A stretch of DNA of 64,000 nucleotides from Candidatus Planktophila sp. (GCA_030649935.1 JAUSFN010000017.1:62001-126000), one strand, 5' to 3'. Shown: positions 43,025 through 53,314, counted from the first letter of the stretch. Made by a program: numbers and translations. Notes: a model not told the origin generated them from the letters alone.

Positions 43025-45064
43025 ATGACCAACATTGAAGCTAATCCATTTGCCAATCGCAGCACACTTGATTTTGAACTACCCCCATTTGCCGACATTC
43101 AAGTTGAGCATTATTTGCCTGCCTTTTATGAAGGCTGTACTCGACAGTTAGCAGAAGTGCAGGCGATTCTCGATACCCCAGGTGTTCCAACATTTGAAAA
43201 TACAGTCGTAGCGCTTGAAAAAAGTGGGCAGATGTTGAAACGTATGCTGTTGGTTTTCTACAACAAATCTTCTAGTGATACTGACGATGCCATTGATGCA
43301 ATTGAAGAGGAGATGGCGCCCAAACTTGCCGCACATCAAGATGCTATTAATTTAAATCCTGCCCTTTTTCAAAGAATCAAAGATCTTTTTGAAAACCGTG
43401 AATCACTTGGATTGAATAGTGAAGATTCATGGTTACTAGAGCGCTACTACAAAGATTTACTACATGCAGGCGCTCACTTGACCACCGCCCAACGAGAGCG
43501 CCTAATGCAGCTTAATGAGCAGCTTTCAAAATTAGAGACTCAGTTTTCTAAAAATGTTTTGGCAGATACAAATGATCTTGCAGTAATAGTCGATTCCGTG
43601 GAAGATTTGGATGGCCTTAGCGCAAGTGAAATTGAGGCAGCAGCAGCCGCTGCACGTGATCGAGGACTAGTTGATAAATGGTTAATTGGAATGGTGAATT
43701 TTACTGGTAACCCCGTGTTGGATTCACTTACCAACCGCGAACTCCGTAAGAAGATTATGGAGGCGTCAAAACTTAAAGCTAACCGTCCAAATGCACATGA
43801 CAATAAACCTATCCTCCTTGAAATGGTTAAGTTGCGTGCAGAGCGAGCCGAATTATTTGGGAAGAACACTCATGCAGAGCATGTGATCGCCGTCCAAACT
43901 GCCGAGCATCCTGACAATGTCCATGCGATGCTCCGAAAAATAGCTCCCGCCGCCCTTCGTAACGCTAAGGCCGAGGCTGAAGATCTTCAAACTTCAGCGG
44001 GTACAGAAATTCAAAGCTGGGATTGGGGTTATTACACCGAAAAAGTTCGACTTGAAAAGTACAACATCGATACAACCAAAATGCGTCCATACTTTGAACT
44101 AGAGCGAGTTCTCCATGATGGGGTCTTCTTCGCCGCCAATAAACTGTTCGGAATTTCATTTAAGGAGCGATCAGATTTGGTGACGTATCATCCAGAGGCT
44201 CGCGCTTTTGAAGTTAAAAATGAAGATGGCTCACAAGTTGGTTTATTTATCGGTGATTTCTACACACGTGATTCAAAACGTGGCGGAGCGTGGATGAATA
44301 ACCTTGTCGATCAGAACTTCTTATTTGGCCAGCTCCCTGTGGTTGTAAATAACTTAAATATTCCTAAGCCTGGTGCTGGTAAGCCGACTTTGCTTACCTA
44401 CGATGAGACCACAACGTTATTCCACGAGTTTGGACATGCAATTCATGGGCTTCTCTCCCAAGTTAAATATCCGCGAGTCTCAGGAACAAATGTCCAGCGT
44501 GACTTTGTCGAGTTCCCATCACAAGTAAATGAGATGTGGATATTGTGGCCGGAGGTGGTAGAAAATTATGCCCGTCACTTTGAAACAGGCGAAATGTTGC
44601 CACAAGATTGGATTGATAACTTAAAGGCCGCCTCTACGTTTAATGAAGGACATTCGACTACTAGTTATCTAGCAGCGGCGATTTTAGATTTAGCCTGGCA
44701 CTCCCTTTCAAGCGAACAAGCTAAAAGAGTTACTGATGTCGAAGCCTTCGAAGCGCAAGCAATTAAAGATTACGACTTGGATTTTGAACAAGTTCCGACG
44801 CGATACCGTTCAACGTATTTCAGCCATATCTTTGCTGGTGGTTATTCTGCCGGATATTATGGATATATCTGGTCCGAAGTTCTAGATGCCGACACTGTTG
44901 ATTGGTTTAAGGAAAATGGCGGATTGACGCGTGAAAATGGAGAACATTTCAAAAATTCACTTCTTGGGCGTGGCGGTTCTATTGATTCGATGCAGATGTT
45001 TAGAAACTTCAGAGGTCGCGATTCAAAGATCGAGCCGCTGTTGAAACGTCGCGGGTTGCTGTAA
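43025..45064 (+). CDS. dcp: M3-family metallopeptidase (peptidyl-dipeptidase Dcp-like)
   Basis: The 679-residue zinc peptidase has the HEFGH metal site in TLFHEFGHAIHGLLS (near 467), with the third ligand in the following EMWILWPEVVENYA stretch, and a long helical N-terminal half. Length and the sequence SGTNVQRDFVEFPSQ fit peptidyl-dipeptidase Dcp, which removes C-terminal dipeptides from imported peptides in the cytoplasm. It could work on peptides brought in by the oligopeptide importer at 7-12 kb. The last 42 bp overlap the DUF167 gene on the other strand. Confidence 0.92.
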   Translation: MTNIEANPFANRSTLDFELPPFADIQVEHYLPAFYEGCTRQLAEVQAILDTPGVPTFENTVVALEKSGQMLKRMLLVFYNKSSSDTDDAIDAIEEEMAPKLAAHQDAINLNPALFQRIKDLFENRESLGLNSEDSWLLERYYKDLLHAGAHLTTAQRERLMQLNEQLSKLETQFSKNVLADTNDLAVIVDSVEDLDGLSASEIEAAAAAARDRGLVDKWLIGMVNFTGNPVLDSLTNRELRKKIMEASKLKANRPNAHDNKPILLEMVKLRAERAELFGKNTHAEHVIAVQTAEHPDNVHAMLRKIAPAALRNAKAEAEDLQTSAGTEIQSWDWGYYTEKVRLEKYNIDTTKMRPYFELERVLHDGVFFAANKLFGISFKERSDLVTYHPEARAFEVKNEDGSQVGLFIGDFYTRDSKRGGAWMNNLVDQNFLFGQLPVVVNNLNIPKPGAGKPTLLTYDETTTLFHEFGHAIHGLLSQVKYPRVSGTNVQRDFVEFPSQVNEMWILWPEVVENYARHFETGEMLPQDWIDNLKAASTFNEGHSTTSYLAAAILDLAWHSLSSEQAKRVTDVEAFEAQAIKDYDLDFEQVPTRYRSTYFSHIFAGGYSAGYYGYIWSEVLDADTVDWFKENGGLTRENGEHFKNSLLGRGGSIDSMQMFRNFRGRDSKIEPLLKRRGLL

Positions 45065-45334
45065 CTCCAAATATCTTTGCGAGAGTCGGTCGATATCCCC
45101 ACTAACTAATAATCTTTTGTCGCGTGCAAGTTCGCCGAAAACGATTATGAAGTCGCGAGCCCGAATATCAAAAGCCTTCGCAAGCTCTTTAATTACCGCT
45201 TCATTAGCTTTGCCCTCGACCGCTGGGGCTTGGACAGCAACAACTAAGCGTGGAGGATCACCTGCGGTTCCACCAACTTTGTTTCGCGAAGCATGAGGGC
45301 GGACCCGAATTTCAATAAGGAGCTGCCCGGACAC
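45023..45334 (-). CDS. DUF167 (YggU-type) protein
   Basis: A 103-residue protein of the small, widespread DUF167 family, of unknown function: LLIEIRVRPHASRNKVGG, VVAVQAPAVEGKANEAVIKELAKAF and DKRLLVSG are its typical conserved blocks. It begins with GTG directly after the stop of the DUF5302 gene (TAAGTG), so it depends on that gene for translation or transcription. C-terminal ~14 codons overlap the M3 peptidase gene. Confidence 0.85.
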   Translation of the reverse strand: MSGQLLIEIRVRPHASRNKVGGTAGDPPRLVVAVQAPAVEGKANEAVIKELAKAFDIRARDFIIVFGELARDKRLLVSGDIDRLSQRYLELQQPATFQQRLDL

Positions 45335-45529
45335 TTAACCTGCAGAGCCCGAAGGACCTGACTTGCGTTGAAAACGTGGGGCTGGTGCGCCGCCTGCCTG
45401 GCTTCCACCGACCTTTGGGCCAGATGCATTTCCGCCACCAGGAAGTGATGAGTTCTTGTGCTTCTTTTTTTCCAACGCCTCTAAAAACTTCGCACGGGCA
45501 TCATCTGCGGGTTTCTTTTCATCGGCCAT
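45335..45529 (-). CDS. DUF5302 small protein
   Basis: The 64-residue protein is hydrophilic and probably disordered: an acidic-basic start (MADEKKPADDARAKFLEALEKKK) and a Gly/Pro/Ser-rich tail. This pattern fits the actinobacterial DUF5302 family, function unknown. TAGGAT (45536-45541, minus strand) ends six bases before the ATG, so it is probably leaderless and starts its own message right behind bldC. Confidence 0.75.
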   Translation of the reverse strand: MADEKKPADDARAKFLEALEKKKHKNSSLPGGGNASGPKVGGSQAGGAPAPRFQRKSGPSGSAG

Positions 45530-45535
45530 GAATCA

Positions 45536-45541
45536 ATCCTA
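45536..45541 (-). promoter_or_regulatory. Leaderless -10 element of the DUF5302 gene
   Basis: TAGGAT on the minus strand ends six bases before the ATG at 45529, inside the 15-bp gap after bldC. Confidence 0.55.
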
Positions 45542-45544
45542 TCT

Positions 45545-45748
45545 TTAGTTCGAGCTCTCTTTATACTCGCGAAGGCGCTCTAATACTTCTGATTCACGAT
45601 AGCGACGATGCCCACCCAGAGTGCGAATCGCGGTAAGTTTGCCGGCTTTCGCCCAGCGTGTGACGGTCTTTGGATTCACGTGAAAGCGCAGAGCTACCTC
45701 TTTGGGGGTTAATAAAACCTCTGGAGCTGGCGCACGGTCTAACGTCAT
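45545..45748 (-). CDS. bldC: BldC-like MerR-type DNA-binding protein
   Basis: The 67-residue protein is a single winged helix-turn-helix: LLTPKEVALRFHVNPKTVTRWAKAGKLTAIRTLGGHRRYRESEV. In Streptomyces BldC binds head-to-tail to direct repeats and delays development; in unicellular relatives its task is unknown. GAGGGG lies five bases before the ATG. A TATTGCG direct repeat (45792 and 45805) upstream may be a site for autoregulation, and TTGCTT-17-AATACT is a possible promoter. Its place near purM and DUF3073 is as in Streptomyces. Confidence 0.92.
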   Translation of the reverse strand: MTLDRAPAPEVLLTPKEVALRFHVNPKTVTRWAKAGKLTAIRTLGGHRRYRESEVLERLREYKESSN

Positions 45749-45845
45749 TGGATCCCCTCTGTGCCCATCGCACCATGTCCGCTTTGTTCCTTATTGCGGT
45801 GAAGTATTGCGATTTAACACGCTTAAAGCAAGAGTTAAAAAATGA

Positions 45846-46661
45846 TTAATTTGCCGATTCCAGAGCCTGAACATGGCGCCATCGTGACATTAAGCGCTCA
45901 TAACCTTGGCCTGCAATCATACGATCGGAAGCGGCTAATCCAGATAGTGAGTGCAAAACATCCTCAATAGATGTATCCGCAGACAATCCATCTTCACCAT
46001 TATCGCGAAGTGATTTTTCTAAATAGGTAGCAAGACCGCCGTAATCTAATTCAACATAGGAGTTTGGGTGAAACATTTCAAGCCATGCCAATAGATTTTC
46101 CAAATCTTGTTCGACTGGACCCTCACCGAATGCACTAACAACCGTCTCGTGAGCTGACTGAGCTCGAGACTTAGCAAGTGCAATAGTTGTTCGTGCAGTT
46201 GTAAACACCCCGTCGCCATTTTCACCGCGATGCCGCTCGCTAGGTTGAAAAAGTAAGAACCAGCGGGGTGGAATTACCCAAGTCTCATTGAGAATATGTG
46301 GGACTTTGTCTTCGAGTAAATCAACTCCAGCTGTAATGACATCCTCCATCGCCGGAGGGATAAAAAACTGAATAACAGTACTTGGTAGGGATTCCTTAAA
46401 GTTATCAAGTGCTGCCCAACAACGAGTTGCAGTTGCCCATGGTGAAACAAAGCGTTCACCATCAATCTCGAGAATGTGAACTCCATCTGGTCGACCCACG
46501 GGTGGTTCTGGAAAAACTAAACGACGAAGTGCTAACTCTTCTTCAGAATTATAACTTGCGGAATTAACATCAATATTCTGCCAACGTAAGCGATCAGCAG
46601 GTTCGAAGGCCGAAAGTGGCTCGTAGATACGAAGAGAGGCTACGTACGGAGTTGGTCTCAC
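45846..46661 (-). CDS. Conserved actinobacterial protein of unknown function
   Basis: The 271-residue soluble protein (start MRPTPYVASLRIYEPLSAFEPADRLRW) is like a conserved gene next to bldC in Streptomyces, as I recall. No catalytic motif is clear. Blocks that stand out are DGVHILEIDGERFVSPW, ETWVIPPRWFLLFQPSERHRG and FHPNSYVELDYGGLA. It starts with GTG and forms a GTGA overlap with the DUF3073 gene, so both are co-translated. The function cannot be stated. Confidence 0.8.
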   Translation of the reverse strand: MRPTPYVASLRIYEPLSAFEPADRLRWQNIDVNSASYNSEEELALRRLVFPEPPVGRPDGVHILEIDGERFVSPWATATRCWAALDNFKESLPSTVIQFFIPPAMEDVITAGVDLLEDKVPHILNETWVIPPRWFLLFQPSERHRGENGDGVFTTARTTIALAKSRAQSAHETVVSAFGEGPVEQDLENLLAWLEMFHPNSYVELDYGGLATYLEKSLRDNGEDGLSADTSIEDVLHSLSGLAASDRMIAGQGYERLMSRWRHVQALESAN

Positions 46662-46834
46662 GCACGTGGGATGTAATTGCCCTCAGCAAAGGGATCGTCA
46701 TCATCTTTTTTATTAGATGTATCGATTTCACCATGAAGCTCTTTCGTAAGACGATCGAGATCCATATCTTGGGCGTTGTATTTTAAGTCTCGTGCAACTT
46801 TTGTCTGTTTAGCTTTTGATCGGCCGCGACCCAT
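46658..46834 (-). CDS. DUF3073 small protein
   Basis: A 58-residue protein, found by reading the sequence after the purM-glycosyltransferase block. It begins MGRGRSKAKQTKVARDLKYN, the typical DUF3073 start, then has an acidic stretch KKDDDDPF and ends YIPRA. AAGGAGG stands seven bases before the ATG, one of the best ribosome sites here. The stop overlaps the following GTG (GTGA). Orthologues follow purM in Mycobacterium (Rv0810c) and Streptomyces, with no known function; the basic start suggests RNA or ribosome binding, which is inference. Confidence 0.88.
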   Translation of the reverse strand: MGRGRSKAKQTKVARDLKYNAQDMDLDRLTKELHGEIDTSNKKDDDDPFAEGNYIPRA

Positions 46835-46876
46835 AGTGCGACCTCCTTACTTGTATATGTTTGCCAGAGAGGTAGT

Positions 46877-48247
46877 TTACCGTGCCTTGGCGCTTGGCTC
46901 CAAAGTGATAGCAAATGAGCGAGTTTTTGCCTTGTGGCGTAGGGCAAAATACCCCATTACTTGAAGAAACAGGCTCAACGGCATTGTGGGGATGCGATAT
47001 CTGTGATCCCCCACGGTTGCCAAAGTAACTAGCCATGAGACGACGACCGGAGTGAGCGTCATGTACGCAATATTGGAGTAAAGCCCCTTCATTGAGCGGA
47101 GCCAGAAGAAGCCGACAAACATCATCGAAATACAGCCAATGACCCAGGCGAAGGAGATTATTTTTCCTGGTAATTTATTAATTAAATCACTTCCCTCTTG
47201 GCTTCCTTTGGCAATGCTGTTTAAGGGGTTGATTTTCAGCCAAGGGTTCCGCGCCATCGTTCCCTCACCTAAAGGGCCAGACCATGGGGACCAATAGAAA
47301 AATCCTTTATTAATGAATAAGCGAACTCCCTTTACTGGGTGACTTGCATACCACTTAATTACACATTTAAACATATCGCTATCCGTCACGGCATTCGCTG
47401 GAGTTGTTGGTTCACATGGCACAACCGCGCCCGTATGAGGATATCCACCAGAGGTTTCATCACCTGCGCCAACGGCCATATTGCCGCCAAGAATAGATGC
47501 AATCACTGCCTTATCCACAGATTGAATATTTCGCTGAACTATTAGAGCTGGCGCAATAGACATAATTCCAATTACGCCAATAAGAATTGCCGCTTGAACT
47601 TTATGGTTCTTGAACATAAGTGCCCATGCAATGGCAATTATTATTGTAGTTAAAATCCAACGAGGTTGTATAAAAGTGGCGAGCGCTGAAATTGCTCCCA
47701 CTCCAATAATGAACTTTCCAATTTTAACTTCTCCCGCTAAATTTTTGGATTTAATAATAAAACCAACAATTAGTAACATACTCGTTGAAAGCAAGCTTTC
47801 ATATCCAACCACAAGCGTGCTCAACGAAAGCGTCGGATTAAAAGCGATCGCAATTCCAATGAGAAAGATATAGGGACGAAGTTTTGTATCGCGAAGTTGT
47901 TTCACAAAGAAGTAACTTGCATAGGCATAAAACGCGCTCTGCACGAATGAGAGTAGCCATACTCCATGAACTACTGAAATTTTCGCAATCAACCAAATAA
48001 AAATTGGATAACCCGCGGGCATGTACGAAAGTACATTTGCATCAGAGTAATAACCCTGTTTAAGAAGCCCATCAGCGCCAGCAAGCCAACTTTCGCCATC
48101 AGATCCTAGCCATCCTCCTCCAGTGATGTTTGTCATCGTGATCAACTTAATTGCAAAAGCTAAAAGTGGAATCGCAACTAGGTAAAAGTTATCTTTATTA
48201 CTCTTCTTTATTGCTTGCTGCCGAGCTAACTTCGATTTACTAGCCAT
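46877..48247 (-). CDS. Polytopic membrane protein, glycosyltransferase-39-like
   Basis: The 456-residue protein has about ten membrane spans and a larger outside loop near 275-330 (GGYPHTGAVVPCEPTTPANAV). The early acidic motif WLGSDGESWLAGADGLLKQGYY and YMPAGYPIF after it resemble polyprenyl-phosphate-dependent sugar transferases (GT39/ArnT/PMT group), where an Asp/Glu in the first loop is catalytic. Donor and acceptor are unknown. AGGAG is nine bases upstream. It starts five bases after purM and is not part of the Mycobacterium purine gene order. Confidence 0.7.
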   Translation of the reverse strand: MASKSKLARQQAIKKSNKDNFYLVAIPLLAFAIKLITMTNITGGGWLGSDGESWLAGADGLLKQGYYSDANVLSYMPAGYPIFIWLIAKISVVHGVWLLSFVQSAFYAYASYFFVKQLRDTKLRPYIFLIGIAIAFNPTLSLSTLVVGYESLLSTSMLLIVGFIIKSKNLAGEVKIGKFIIGVGAISALATFIQPRWILTTIIIAIAWALMFKNHKVQAAILIGVIGIMSIAPALIVQRNIQSVDKAVIASILGGNMAVGAGDETSGGYPHTGAVVPCEPTTPANAVTDSDMFKCVIKWYASHPVKGVRLFINKGFFYWSPWSGPLGEGTMARNPWLKINPLNSIAKGSQEGSDLINKLPGKIISFAWVIGCISMMFVGFFWLRSMKGLYSNIAYMTLTPVVVSWLVTLATVGDHRYRIPTMPLSLFLQVMGYFALRHKAKTRSFAITLEPSAKAR

Positions 48248-48252
48248 AAGAC

Positions 48253-49311
48253 CTATCTCCTAAAGTCAGAGACCAAGTATGAGCGCCGAGTTTCACTAAA
48301 ACCAGAAGGCTCCACAACGCCTGCCACCCAGGCCTTCATCCCCCGCGCAGCCAACGAAGCTAGGGTTAAACCGGCCGCATCTGCCGAAACGATGGCCACC
48401 ATGCCGATTCCTGCATTCCATGTGCGCTCCATGTCAGCCTGTGGAACTCCACCAATTCTTGCCATGAAATCCATTTCAACCGGTAGGGACCAAGTCGAGC
48501 GATCATAAATTGCGGTGAGGTGGGCTGGAATAACGCGCGCGGTGTTTTCTGCGATTCCGCCTCCGGTGATGTGTGTAAATCCACGCAATAAACCTGGCAT
48601 CGATTTAATAAGAGCTAAGCAATCGAGAGTATAGATTTCAGTAGGAGTCAAAAATACTTCTCCTGAAGTTTTCCCGTACTCGCTGACATGTGCTTCCAAT
48701 GACAGTTTTTGAGTTTTAATAATATGGCGGACAAGTGAAAAACCATTTGCGTGAAAACCACTTGATGGCATTGCAATCAGTACATCCCCGGCTTGAACTA
48801 GATGTGCACCAAGTTGATTCTCTGCATCAACCACTCCGGTAGCTGCACCAGCAATATCAAACTCATCCTCGCCCAGTAAGCCTGGATGTTCTGCAGTTTC
48901 CCCACCTATGAGAGCGGTATTTGCTTTCTCACAACCGCGCGCAATACCTGCAACAATTTCTGCAATGCGCTCGGGTATAACTTTGCCGACTGCAATGTAA
49001 TCGGTCATAAATAGAGGCTCTGCACCACACACAACTAAATCATCGACAACCATGGCAACTAAATCTTCTCCGATTGTGTCGTACTTACCCAATTCGCGAG
49101 CAATCTCAGTTTTAGTTCCTACTCCGTCGGTTGATGTCGCAAGCAAAGGCTTCTTCATGCTCTTGAGTGCACTTGCATCAAAGAGGCCGGCGAATCCGCC
49201 AATTCCACCTACCGCCTCTGGCCGCGAAGTTTTTGCAATCGACGCCTTCATAAGCTCAACTGCGCGATCCCCCGCGTCAATATCAACACCTGCCTCTTTA
49301 TATGTACTCAT
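48253..49311 (-). CDS. purM: Phosphoribosylformylglycinamidine cyclo-ligase
   Basis: PurM closes the imidazole ring to give AIR. The 352-residue protein starts YKEAGVDIDAGDRAVELMK and has STDGVGTKTEIA, VVDDLVVCGAEPLFMTDYIAVG, GGETAEHPG and HITGGGIAENTARVIP. It starts at the base after the purF stop (TAG-ATG). Confidence 0.97.
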   Translation of the reverse strand: MSTYKEAGVDIDAGDRAVELMKASIAKTSRPEAVGGIGGFAGLFDASALKSMKKPLLATSTDGVGTKTEIARELGKYDTIGEDLVAMVVDDLVVCGAEPLFMTDYIAVGKVIPERIAEIVAGIARGCEKANTALIGGETAEHPGLLGEDEFDIAGAATGVVDAENQLGAHLVQAGDVLIAMPSSGFHANGFSLVRHIIKTQKLSLEAHVSEYGKTSGEVFLTPTEIYTLDCLALIKSMPGLLRGFTHITGGGIAENTARVIPAHLTAIYDRSTWSLPVEMDFMARIGGVPQADMERTWNAGIGMVAIVSADAAGLTLASLAARGMKAWVAGVVEPSGFSETRRSYLVSDFRR

Positions 49312-50784
49312 CTAGTGACCATGTACTTCGGTAATTTCAAGGCGCATCTTTCCTTCAGACATATCTGCAGGGATGCGAATCGGATAGGTGCCAGTAAAGC
49401 AGGCAGAACATAGCTTGTTTTCATCAATTTGTGTCGACTCAATGAGTCCTTCGAGAGAGACATATCCAAGAGAATCGGCACCAATCGAACGTCGAATCTC
49501 TTCGATCTCTAAGCCGCTAGCAATGAGTTCAGCCCGCGTAGCAAAGTCGATTCCATAAAAGCATGGCCATTTGACTGGCGGCGATGAGATACGCACATGA
49601 ATTTCGCGGGCACCAGCTTCACGAAGCATTCGAACAATCGCGCGTTGAGTATTTCCACGCACGATTGAATCGTCAACAACAATAATACGTTTGCCTTCAA
49701 TGATTTCGCGTAATGGGTTGAGTTTCAAACGAATGCCAAGTTGGCGAATAGTTTGAGATGGTTGAATAAATGTGCGGCCTACATATGAATTCTTAACCAG
49801 ACCAATTCCAAATGGAATACCTGAACCTTTTGCATATCCAATTGCCGCCGGAGTGCCGGACTCTGGAACTGGAATTACCAAATCCGCCTCTACTGGTGCC
49901 TCTTGTGCCAGACGCACTCCAATCGCAACACGTGTGGCTTGAATTCCTTGTCCGGCGATCAATGTATCTGGTCGCGCTAAGTAGACATATTCAAAGAGGC
50001 AGCCTTTAGGTTCTGCTATCGCCCAACGTTGTGAGCGGACACCATTAATATCGATTGCAATAAATTCTCCAGGTTCAATTTCACGGACAAAGGCGGCACC
50101 AACAATGTCGAGTGCCGCGCTCTCCGATGCAACTACCCAACCGGTTTCTAGTTTGCCAAGAACTAATGGGCGCACACCATGTCGATCCCGCGCTGCATAT
50201 AAAGTGTGCTCATCCATAAAGACTATTGAGAATGCGCCTTCTAATTGTGGTAGAACAGAAATCGCACTTGCCTCAACATTCTTTTCATTTTGAAGTGAAA
50301 TAAGCGCCGTCATTATTTCTGTATCTGTAGTTGCTCCGCGGTCGCGGCCTGTACTTGGCTCTAGTTTTTGGACTAACTCAGCGAGCTCTCCCGTATTAGT
50401 CAAATTGCCATTGTGAGCCAAAGCCAGTGTTCCGTACTTAGTTGGCCGTAACGTTGGTTGAGCATTGACCCATGTACTAGATCCAGTCGTACTATAACGA
50501 CAGTGTCCAATTGCTAAATCACCGGGTAATGTCGCAAGATCGCTTTCGGTAAAAACCTGCGAGACTAAGCCCATATCTTTATAGACAAGTATTCGCTCAC
50601 CATCACTAGTTGCAATTCCTGCCGACTCTTGTCCTCGATGTTGCAGCGCATATAAGCCGTAAAAAGCTAAGTTTGCAACTTCTTCTCCGGGCGCCCACAC
50701 TCCAAATACACCACAGGCATCTTGTGGACCTTTATCTGAATCCAACATATCGTGATTTAGTAACCCATCAGGGCGCCGGCTCAT
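49312..50784 (-). CDS. purF: Amidophosphoribosyltransferase
   Basis: PurF makes phosphoribosylamine, the first committed step. A propeptide of 23 residues precedes Cys24 in DACGVFGVWA, the glutaminase nucleophile. The PRPP site is IIVVDDSIVRGNTQRAIVRMLREAGA. Cysteines in KWPCFYGID and LCSACFTGTYP fit the iron-sulfur (Bacillus-type) enzyme, which is oxygen-sensitive and processed. It is coupled by ATGA overlap to the Rv0807-like gene. Confidence 0.97.
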   Translation of the reverse strand: MSRRPDGLLNHDMLDSDKGPQDACGVFGVWAPGEEVANLAFYGLYALQHRGQESAGIATSDGERILVYKDMGLVSQVFTESDLATLPGDLAIGHCRYSTTGSSTWVNAQPTLRPTKYGTLALAHNGNLTNTGELAELVQKLEPSTGRDRGATTDTEIMTALISLQNEKNVEASAISVLPQLEGAFSIVFMDEHTLYAARDRHGVRPLVLGKLETGWVVASESAALDIVGAAFVREIEPGEFIAIDINGVRSQRWAIAEPKGCLFEYVYLARPDTLIAGQGIQATRVAIGVRLAQEAPVEADLVIPVPESGTPAAIGYAKGSGIPFGIGLVKNSYVGRTFIQPSQTIRQLGIRLKLNPLREIIEGKRIIVVDDSIVRGNTQRAIVRMLREAGAREIHVRISSPPVKWPCFYGIDFATRAELIASGLEIEEIRRSIGADSLGYVSLEGLIESTQIDENKLCSACFTGTYPIRIPADMSEGKMRLEITEVHGH

Positions 50785-51086
50785 GTCGTTATCTTAAGTG
50801 GTAAGTACGGTGTTAAATCGGCACGGAGGCCGGAAGCAGTTATTGCGCCGCTGTTTAAAGCCTCGCTCCACAAAATTTCACCGGAAGCTAAGGCAATCCA
50901 CGTCGCTGCTGCCATTTCAATCACATTTGCTGGTGTGCCGCGTGTATGTGTTGGACCTTCTCCACATTGAATAGCTGCATAGGGTGGGATTCGAACTTCA
51001 ATCGCACGACCAGGTGCTTTAGCCGAAAGAAGTGCCAAAGTGCGCTTTACCTCGTCTAATATTTTAGGATCTCGCATCTGCATCAC
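50781..51086 (-). CDS. Sterol-carrier-like conserved protein (Rv0807 type)
   Basis: The 101-residue protein lies between purL and purF, as does Rv0807 in Mycobacterium, and has the same features: [19 protein letters not shown] and [23 protein letters not shown], in which RGTPxNVxE-like residues resemble the SCP2/MDMPI C-terminal fold. Function is unknown. Overlaps with both neighbours by ATGA imply production in step with the purine enzymes. Confidence 0.8.
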   Translation of the reverse strand: MMQMRDPKILDEVKRTLALLSAKAPGRAIEVRIPPYAAIQCGEGPTHTRGTPANVIEMAAATWIALASGEILWSEALNSGAITASGLRADLTPYLPLKITT

Positions 51087-53314
51087 CCAAACAAGGTTGG
51101 AAAAGTAGAGGTATGTGCAGTGCGAAGTTCACTAAGTGGGATGACGCACTCATTGATAATTAGCGAATCACCACCGGTAGTACCTAATTTTGAAAGAGTT
51201 ATCGAATATTTTTCCGCCAATCCAGTCAGCGTTAGAGCAGTGTTGGAATCAATCGCGACGACAACTCGCCCTGGGGATTCACTTAGTAATTCGATCCCAA
51301 CATTACCTAATGTGATTGTCGCACCAACGAAGTAGCGCAAAACCATTTCTGTTAAGCCAGCCGATAATCCACCTTGACTTAAATCATGAGCGGCTTTAAA
51401 CAATCCCACGGCATGCCCCTCAAGAAGTAGTTCTATAAGCCGCATTTCACGGGCTAAATCAGCTGTTGGAGATTGCCCGACACGTTCACCATTTAAAAAA
51501 GCCCATTCACTCCCGGCAAAATCTTCATACGTATCACCCAATAAGTAGAGATCTAATCCAGCCACATTAAAACTCATCGGGGTGCGAGTTCTAACATCTT
51601 GAATTACGCCAAGAACTCCAATTACGGGAGTTGGCAAGATGGCTGCCGCACCTGTTTGATTATAGAAAGATACATTGCCTCCGGTCACAGGCAGACCCAT
51701 TTCTAAACAACCGTCTGCTAAACCTCGAACTGTTTCAGCAAACTGCCACATAACTCCTGGATCTTCAGGTGAACCAAAGTTCAAACAATTGGTAACGGCA
51801 AGTGGCCGTGCGCCCGCAGTTGCAATGTTACGCGCGGCTTCAGCTAAAGCTAATTTAGCTCCTTGATATGGATTCAAATATGACCAGTTTGCATTGGCAT
51901 CGGTTGAGATTGCAATTCCTAAATGCGTACTCTCATCAATTCGAACCATTCCTGAATCATCGGGTTGCGATTGAATCGTGTTTCCCTGAACATATTTGTC
52001 ATACTGCGAAGTCACCCATGATTTATCGGCAAGATTTGGTGTGCCAGCAAGTTTTAGAACTGCAGCCTTAATATCTGAAGCGCTATTTAGGATCGGAAGG
52101 GTTACTTTCTGCCCATTCACTACATCGATATAGGCTGGCTGGGCGAGTGGGCGATTGTAAACAGGACCTTCATGAGCGACTGTACGTGGAGGAACATTGA
52201 CGATAACTTCGCCGTTCCATGTGATCTCTAAATGCTCGCCGTCAGTGACCTCACCAATCGCTGTGACGGTTACATCCCACTTTTTACAGATTTCGAGAAA
52301 ACGCTGCAGCTTATGAGGTTCAACGATTGCGCACATTCGCTCCTGTGACTCCGACATTAAAATCTCTTCGGGAGAAAGTGATGGGTCGCGCAGTGGAACC
52401 TTATCCAGCGCTACTTTCATGCCACCTGAACCACCTGATGCAAGTTCGCTTGTTGCACACGATAGACCTGCTCCTCCCAGATCTTGAATTCCAACAACTA
52501 AATCCTCTGCAAAAATTTCAAGTGAGCATTCAATCAAAATCTTTTCTACAAATGGATCTCCTACTTGCACGCTTGGGCGTTTAGTTGATCCTCCGGTGCC
52601 AAATGTTTCAGAGGCAAGAACAGAAACTCCACCAATTCCATCTCCGCCTGTTTTAGCACCGAAGAGCACCACTAAATTGCCAGCTCCTGCTGCTTTCGCC
52701 AACTTAATATCGCTGTGTTTCATGACTCCAACACATAGCGCATTTACTAAAGGATTACCGGCATACGTTTCATCAAAGACTATTTCTCCACCAATATTTG
52801 GTAGACCTAAACAGTTTCCATATCCACCAACACCGGCAACGATTCCTGGTAATACTCGGCGAGTATCTGGCGCATCTGCCGGACCGAATCGAAGTGGATC
52901 CATTACAGCGATGGGCCTTGCACCCATAGTCAAAATATCTCGAACAATGCCACCGATTCCAGTCGCGGCCCCTTGATATGGTTCGACAAAAGATGGGTGG
53001 TTATGTGATTCGATTTTAAAAGTAACGGCATAGCCTTGACCGACATCAACTACTCCAGCATTTTCACCGATTCCTACTAATAATGCTTCAGACTTAGGAG
53101 CTTTATCGCCAAACTGTTTCAAATGTACTTTTGAAGATTTATACGAACAGTGTTCGGACCACATCACTGAATACATCGCTAACTCCGATGATGTTGGGCG
53201 GCGACCTAAAATCTCTTTAATTCGAGCGTACTCATCGGGTTTTAATCCAAGCTCAGCAAAAGGTTGTTTATTCTCAGGTGTGGATTGTGCAATTGCAACC
53301 GTATCCAAGGACAT
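51083..53314 (-). CDS. purL: Phosphoribosylformylglycinamidine synthase subunit PurL
   Basis: The 743-residue small-type PurL makes FGAM together with PurQ and PurS. Typical blocks are [71 protein letters not shown], and in the second half [29 protein letters not shown]. Its ATG overlaps the purQ stop by one base. Confidence 0.98.
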   Translation of the reverse strand: MSLDTVAIAQSTPENKQPFAELGLKPDEYARIKEILGRRPTSSELAMYSVMWSEHCSYKSSKVHLKQFGDKAPKSEALLVGIGENAGVVDVGQGYAVTFKIESHNHPSFVEPYQGAATGIGGIVRDILTMGARPIAVMDPLRFGPADAPDTRRVLPGIVAGVGGYGNCLGLPNIGGEIVFDETYAGNPLVNALCVGVMKHSDIKLAKAAGAGNLVVLFGAKTGGDGIGGVSVLASETFGTGGSTKRPSVQVGDPFVEKILIECSLEIFAEDLVVGIQDLGGAGLSCATSELASGGSGGMKVALDKVPLRDPSLSPEEILMSESQERMCAIVEPHKLQRFLEICKKWDVTVTAIGEVTDGEHLEITWNGEVIVNVPPRTVAHEGPVYNRPLAQPAYIDVVNGQKVTLPILNSASDIKAAVLKLAGTPNLADKSWVTSQYDKYVQGNTIQSQPDDSGMVRIDESTHLGIAISTDANANWSYLNPYQGAKLALAEAARNIATAGARPLAVTNCLNFGSPEDPGVMWQFAETVRGLADGCLEMGLPVTGGNVSFYNQTGAAAILPTPVIGVLGVIQDVRTRTPMSFNVAGLDLYLLGDTYEDFAGSEWAFLNGERVGQSPTADLAREMRLIELLLEGHAVGLFKAAHDLSQGGLSAGLTEMVLRYFVGATITLGNVGIELLSESPGRVVVAIDSNTALTLTGLAEKYSITLSKLGTTGGDSLIINECVIPLSELRTAHTSTFPTLFG

